Source of the DNA: Sphingobacteriales bacterium
Lineage (GTDB): Bacteria > Bacteroidota > Bacteroidia > Chitinophagales > Chitinophagaceae
DNA: 64,000 bases
NCBI GenBank assembly: GCA_016235125.1
Contig: JACRLZ010000008.1
Coordinates: 124,001-188,000 of the forward strand
Direction: 5' to 3'
Of this stretch, positions 60,751 through 64,000 are shown in pieces. The first letter of the stretch is position 1, and every line of letters begins with the position of its first letter. Position numbers and translations under genes: made by a program. A model generated the notes under the pieces. That model did not search any database and was not told the origin of the DNA. It saw only the letters and a program-made list of their open reading frames with translations.

Positions 60751-61833
60751 ATGAATGATTTCCTGGAACAGGTATGGGAAAACAATACTGTAAAAAGCTA
60801 CCTCATAGTTGCAGGAGTTATTCTTTTTGTAATTGTATTAAAGAAACTTATCTCCCGGTATCTTGCCGGTTTGCTTTTCCGGCTGGTTCATAAAATATGG
60901 AAAGACGTTGATAAAAAATCATTCACCAGCCTGCTGATACAACCGCTTGGATTTTTTCTGCTGATACTTGTTTCCATAGTTGCGCTTTATAAACTGAATT
61001 TTCCCGATGATCTGAATTTTGATTTGTATGGATATACGGTTAAAGAGATACTTCATTGTATTGGAACCATTATTCTGATCAGTTCATTTGTCTGGTTACT
61101 GCTACGCATTATAGATTTTGTGGCCCTCATCCTGGAAAAGAAAGCCAACCTGACGCCGGATATGACGGACAACCAGCTTGTGGTTTTCTTCCGTGATTTT
61201 TTCAAGGTGGTAATAGTGATCATTGGCATAATGATGGTGCTGAATTTTGCATTTGGTTTTAATATCGGCAGCCTTATTACCGGGCTTAGTATCGTCGGCG
61301 CCGCTATCGCACTTGCTTTGCGGGAAAGCCTGGAAAACCTGATCGCTTCTTTTATCATCTTCTTTGACAAGCCGTTTACTACAGGCGATCTTGTGAAAGT
61401 TCATAATATAACCGGCACGGTTGAAAAAATTGGTCTGCGCAGCACCCGGATAAGGTCGGAACAAAAAACATTTGTTTCTGTTCCCAATAAACAAATGGTT
61501 GATAGTATTCTCGATAACCTGACATTGCGTACCCAACGCCGGGTGGATATTAAACTTGAAATTGATTTAAAAACACATTCATCCAAGCTTGAAGCTTTGC
61601 TTGGCGGGGTTAAAAAAATCCTGGAAAGAAAAGAAATTGAAGATGTCAATGCTTTTCTTGGAGATATTACAGGAAACGCTTTTGTACTTCAGTCCGATTA
61701 TTACACCATACCCACTACCATCAAAGAGTTTAACAGCATTAAAGAACAAGTGAACATGCAGATATTAAAATTGCTGGAAGATCTGCAAATTGAAATTGCA
61801 GGGGCCAATACCGATGTGCGGGTTAATAAATGA
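60751..61833 (+). CDS. Small-conductance mechanosensitive channel (MscS family)
   Basis: A 360-residue MscS-type channel protecting against osmotic downshock. N-terminal helices at about 16-36, 62-84 and 95-117, then the pore helix region VVIVIIGIMMVLNFAFGFNI and GLSIVGAAIALALRESLENL, then the cytoplasmic beta domain (GDLVKVHNITGTVEKIGLRS; TFVSVPNKQMVDSILDNL). The stop abuts that of the convergent thioredoxin-like gene. A TATTTTTG box at 60724-60731 lies 19 bases before the ATG. Confidence 0.93.
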   Translation: MNDFLEQVWENNTVKSYLIVAGVILFVIVLKKLISRYLAGLLFRLVHKIWKDVDKKSFTSLLIQPLGFFLLILVSIVALYKLNFPDDLNFDLYGYTVKEILHCIGTIILISSFVWLLLRIIDFVALILEKKANLTPDMTDNQLVVFFRDFFKVVIVIIGIMMVLNFAFGFNIGSLITGLSIVGAAIALALRESLENLIASFIIFFDKPFTTGDLVKVHNITGTVEKIGLRSTRIRSEQKTFVSVPNKQMVDSILDNLTLRTQRRVDIKLEIDLKTHSSKLEALLGGVKKILERKEIEDVNAFLGDITGNAFVLQSDYYTIPTTIKEFNSIKEQVNMQILKLLEDLQIEIAGANTDVRVNK

Positions 61834-62358
61834 TCATTGTTTATCCCGAGATGCCAGGATATCGCCAAGGTCTTTATCAAACATTCCTGACTTGCCATAT
61901 TCCACCACACGGCCCATCTCTTTGCCATTCTTCATTACCATGATTGTAGGCACATTTTTAATGTCCAATGCTTCGGCAAGGTGACTCAGTGTAACCTTTT
62001 TGCGATCAACGCCAATAAGTGTAATACGGTTTTCGGGAAAACCTGCAGCGTCAACAAGAGTGTAAAACTTTGGGATGACATAATGGGAGTCATCGCACCA
62101 GGTACCCATGAAGACAAGGAGCTGTACAGAGTCTTTATTTTTTTGCAGGGCTTCTATTGCAAAAGAATTGGGTTTATAGGTCCGCTGGTTTTCTGCATAC
62201 CATTTAAAGGAAGTGTCATTGACGAGGGCTTCACGGGAAATTATCCCTTTAAAGGTTTTTTCATTGGGTCTTTCGGAAAATATTTCATATTGATTTTGCG
62301 AATAAGAAATATTACCGAATAAAAAAACAGTTGCTATAACCGGTATAAGTTTCTTCAT
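61834..62358 (-). CDS. Secreted thioredoxin-like protein with WCDDS active site
   Basis: A 174-residue thioredoxin-fold protein with a signal peptide (LIPVIATVFLFGNISYSQ). The usual WCxxC is LVFMGTWCDDSHYVIPKF: only the first Cys is present, so it cannot form an internal disulphide and may bind substrate or act in a monothiol role. The cis-Pro loop NVPTIMVMKNGKEMGRVVEY is intact. Function not assigned. A TATTTTTG box lies at 62376-62383. Confidence 0.88.
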   Translation of the reverse strand: MKKLIPVIATVFLFGNISYSQNQYEIFSERPNEKTFKGIISREALVNDTSFKWYAENQRTYKPNSFAIEALQKNKDSVQLLVFMGTWCDDSHYVIPKFYTLVDAAGFPENRITLIGVDRKKVTLSHLAEALDIKNVPTIMVMKNGKEMGRVVEYGKSGMFDKDLGDILASRDKQ

Positions 62359-62433
62359 GGTTTTATTATTGACATCAAAAATAAACGGATACAGGCAAAA
62401 GATGAAGCAGGAAATAATAAGGTTGCAGATTTA

Positions 62434-62982
62434 TTAAAGATTAGCCTTTAGCTCAAGCAAAAAGCTTTTGATCTTTTCCAGCGATTGTATCATGGCAAAT
62501 TTTTCTTCCGCCTTTTTATTTTTTTTCAGATAATCTTTAGCGCCTTCGATAGTGAACTTGCGGCGGCGAAGCAGATCATAGATCATCACCAGGTTTTTTA
62601 CATCAACCGGGCGGAAGAAACGGTCTCCCTTCCGGTTTTTTCGGGGCTGCAATATGTCAAATTCGGTTTCCCAGTAGCGGATGAGTGATTGATTTTCCCG
62701 GAACATGGCGGCTACTTCGCCAATTGCATAATATTGTTTTTGGAAAAGTATTTCATCAGGCGGGATGTTTATCGGGTCAGCATTGATGCCAATTTCTTTT
62801 AATGAACGACGGCCTCTTTTACCGGTTGTTGATATTGGTTCAGCTTTTATTTCAGTAACAGGTGCTTTCACTTCTTTGACTTGTTTTTTTTGTTTTACAA
62901 CAGAGGAGGCCTCTGCCGGATCATTCTCAGTTTCTTCTGTTGATGAAAATTCAAAAGTGATCTGCGTAAGCGGTTTTCCCAT
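62434..62982 (-). CDS. MerR-family transcriptional regulator
   Basis: A 182-residue regulator. The MerR helix-turn-helix is at about 85-150: KQYYAIGEVAAMFRENQSLI, RYWETEFDILQPRKNRKGDR, FFRPVDVKNLVMIYDLLRRR. About 75 residues of low-complexity, Lys/Glu/Pro-rich sequence precede it. The C-terminal helix pair lacks ligand Cys. Targets unknown. A TACCTTTA box ends 4 bases before the ATG. Confidence 0.9.
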   Translation of the reverse strand: MGKPLTQITFEFSSTEETENDPAEASSVVKQKKQVKEVKAPVTEIKAEPISTTGKRGRRSLKEIGINADPINIPPDEILFQKQYYAIGEVAAMFRENQSLIRYWETEFDILQPRKNRKGDRFFRPVDVKNLVMIYDLLRRRKFTIEGAKDYLKKNKKAEEKFAMIQSLEKIKSFLLELKANL

Positions 62983-63064
62983 ACAGTAAAGGTACTAACG
63001 TAACTGCGATAAGGTACATACTGATAATATGTGTGGAAAATTTAACTCAGCAGTAGCTATTCAG

Positions 63065-64000
63065 TTAATCAAAAGTTTGATTACTTGCTGCGGCTTTTTT
63101 CAAAATAAGGTCAAACTGTTCAGGCGAAAGGTCGTTATAGAAAAAATAGATGGGATCTACTTTCACACCATTTTTATGTACCTCATAATGGCAGTGCGGG
63201 CCGGTGGATTTACCTGTGCTGCCCACCCATCCGATCACCTGTCCTCTTTTCACAGCTTGCCCCACACTCACTTTCACTCTCACCATGTGACCAAATAAAG
63301 TTTCATAACCATAGCCATGGTTAATAATTACATGGTTGCCGTAGCCATTACCAGTATTACCTGCCGTCGTTATCACTCCATCTGCAGTGGCATAGATAGG
63401 TGTACCCTGCGGAGCTGCAAAATCAAGCCCCTCATGCATTTTTATTGTTTTATAAACCGGGTCGACACGATAACCAAAACCCGATGCAATCCTGTTAAGG
63501 TCCTTATTGCTTACAGGCTGTATGGCCGGGGTGTGAGAAAGCAATTGTTCTTTGTTTTTTATCAGTTCATTTACTTCGTCATAAGATTTCTTTTGCGCCT
63601 CGATCCGGCTGCTCAGGTTATTTAAGGTTGTAGTGATAGAAGCTGCCAACTGATGGTCTTTAATTTTTCCGATTGATACAATTTCTAACTGGTCAGCCAG
63701 GGCTTTTGCCCTTGCACTATCCGGAACAGGATTAGCTTCAAAGATGGCCCTGTACACATCATTATCTCTTTTTTCAAGCTCCTGCATTTGCTGCTGAATG
63801 GAATTCACCCGGTCTCTGAGCTGTCTATAATTGTCCTGCAGATCTTCGTTTTGTTCCTGCAACAGTCTTTCTTTCGGCGACCCGATAAACTGAAAAGCGA
63901 TATAGGAAATAAGGCCGGCAGTAACCAAAGCAGCTGCTATAAAACCAAAAATGCGGAGCAGTTTTACACGCAGCGGGGTTTCCAGCTTTTCGTAGCGGAG
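63065..64000 (-). CDS. M23 peptidase with coiled coil, N-terminus outside the window
   Basis: The frame stays open to the right edge (window-edge residues begin LRYEKLETPLRVKLLRIFGF), so the gene is partial and its start lies beyond 64000. A membrane helix (IFGFIAAALVTAGLISYIAF) is followed by a periplasmic coiled coil (LLQEQNEDLQDNYRQLRDRV and NNLSSRIEAQKKSYDEV), then a LytM domain with HEGLDFAAPQGTPIYATADG, GYETLFGHMVRVKV and GPHCHYEVHKNG. All zinc ligands (HxxxD, HxH) are present. Likely a peptidoglycan endopeptidase in cell-envelope growth. The MerR gene lies downstream on the same strand. Confidence 0.92.
   Translation of the reverse strand, partial: LRYEKLETPLRVKLLRIFGFIAAALVTAGLISYIAFQFIGSPKERLLQEQNEDLQDNYRQLRDRVNSIQQQMQELEKRDNDVYRAIFEANPVPDSARAKALADQLEIVSIGKIKDHQLAASITTTLNNLSSRIEAQKKSYDEVNELIKNKEQLLSHTPAIQPVSNKDLNRIASGFGYRVDPVYKTIKMHEGLDFAAPQGTPIYATADGVITTAGNTGNGYGNHVIINHGYGYETLFGHMVRVKVSVGQAVKRGQVIGWVGSTGKSTGPHCHYEVHKNGVKVDPIYFFYNDLSPEQFDLILKKAAASNQTFD

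Noticed and set aside
63065..63928. Treating the last M23 gene as complete from the TTG at 63928
   Set aside because: The frame is open to the window edge and that TTG lies inside the membrane helix, so the real start is outside.

Overview
The window is a chromosomal stretch of a Bacteroidota bacterium, most likely in or near the family Chitinophagaceae. Supporting this are the gliding-motility genes gldE and gldD beside mutY and ssb, a SusC/SusD outer-membrane pair, a DUF3109 protein, a 31-residue AURKAIP1/COX24-type protein, start codons without Shine-Dalgarno sequences, and promoters of the Bacteroidota sigma type (TTTG, about 19 bases, TAnnTTTG). No rRNA, tRNA, CRISPR array, prophage or insertion sequence was recognised. 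The genus cannot be fixed from what is visible.

Layout. 1-6 kb: pheS, a ureohydrolase relative, the penicillin-binding protein DacB, mutL. 6-12.2 kb: a 1060-residue secreted coiled-coil protein of unknown function and a secreted GH3/serine-hydrolase fusion. 12.2-19.6 kb: ricT-like PSP1 protein, holB, an orphan secreted protein, glutathione peroxidase, a beta-helix-type lipoprotein, comF and radA. 19.6-26.8 kb: a gene-free 0.5 kb with a probable small RNA, a zinc metallopeptidase, then a SusC-SusD-lipoprotein operon closed by a strong terminator. 26.8-35 kb: RNase G, a 31-residue basic protein, TPR protein, HU protein, mutY, ssb, gldE, gldD and two small membrane proteins. 35-46 kb: DUF3109, LutB-like, deacetylase-like, EamA transporter, purH, comEC, a beta-propeller/phosphoesterase and DinB. 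46-53 kb: carB, a lipoprotein, a MORN protein, an M23 peptidase, bcp and a DUF5777 protein. 54-64 kb: birA, rsfS-ftsH-lutC, a HicBA-type toxin-antitoxin pair, a gamma-glutamylcyclotransferase, lpxH, mscS, a thioredoxin-like protein, a MerR regulator and a second M23 peptidase that runs off the window.

Most genes are housekeeping. The unusual signal is a set of short repeat-like DNA tracts (GTGAG/GAGTC/GAAGTC heptamer-type tracts, G-rich CCTCC..GGAGG palindromes, GCCTGCC..GGCAGGC palindromes, GGTTGCTGG tracts) that occur between genes and also in frame inside conserved genes: pheS, mutL (two tracts), holB (two or three), radA, purH (two), carB, birA and an M23 peptidase. Similar tracts appear to encode the hydrophobic part of the DacB and GldD lipoprotein signals. 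Wherever the family architecture is known, the extra residues fall in a linker or surface loop. One such tract separates dacB from a diverged copy of its own last 24 codons. This resembles the in-frame palindromic elements described in Rickettsia and is the main candidate for an undescribed phenomenon here.

A second theme is start-site economy. Several promoters place the TAnnTTTG box only 3-7 bases before the start codon, implying leaderless or nearly leaderless mRNAs. Many genes start with GTG or TTG, and several convergent pairs abut or overlap without a terminator.
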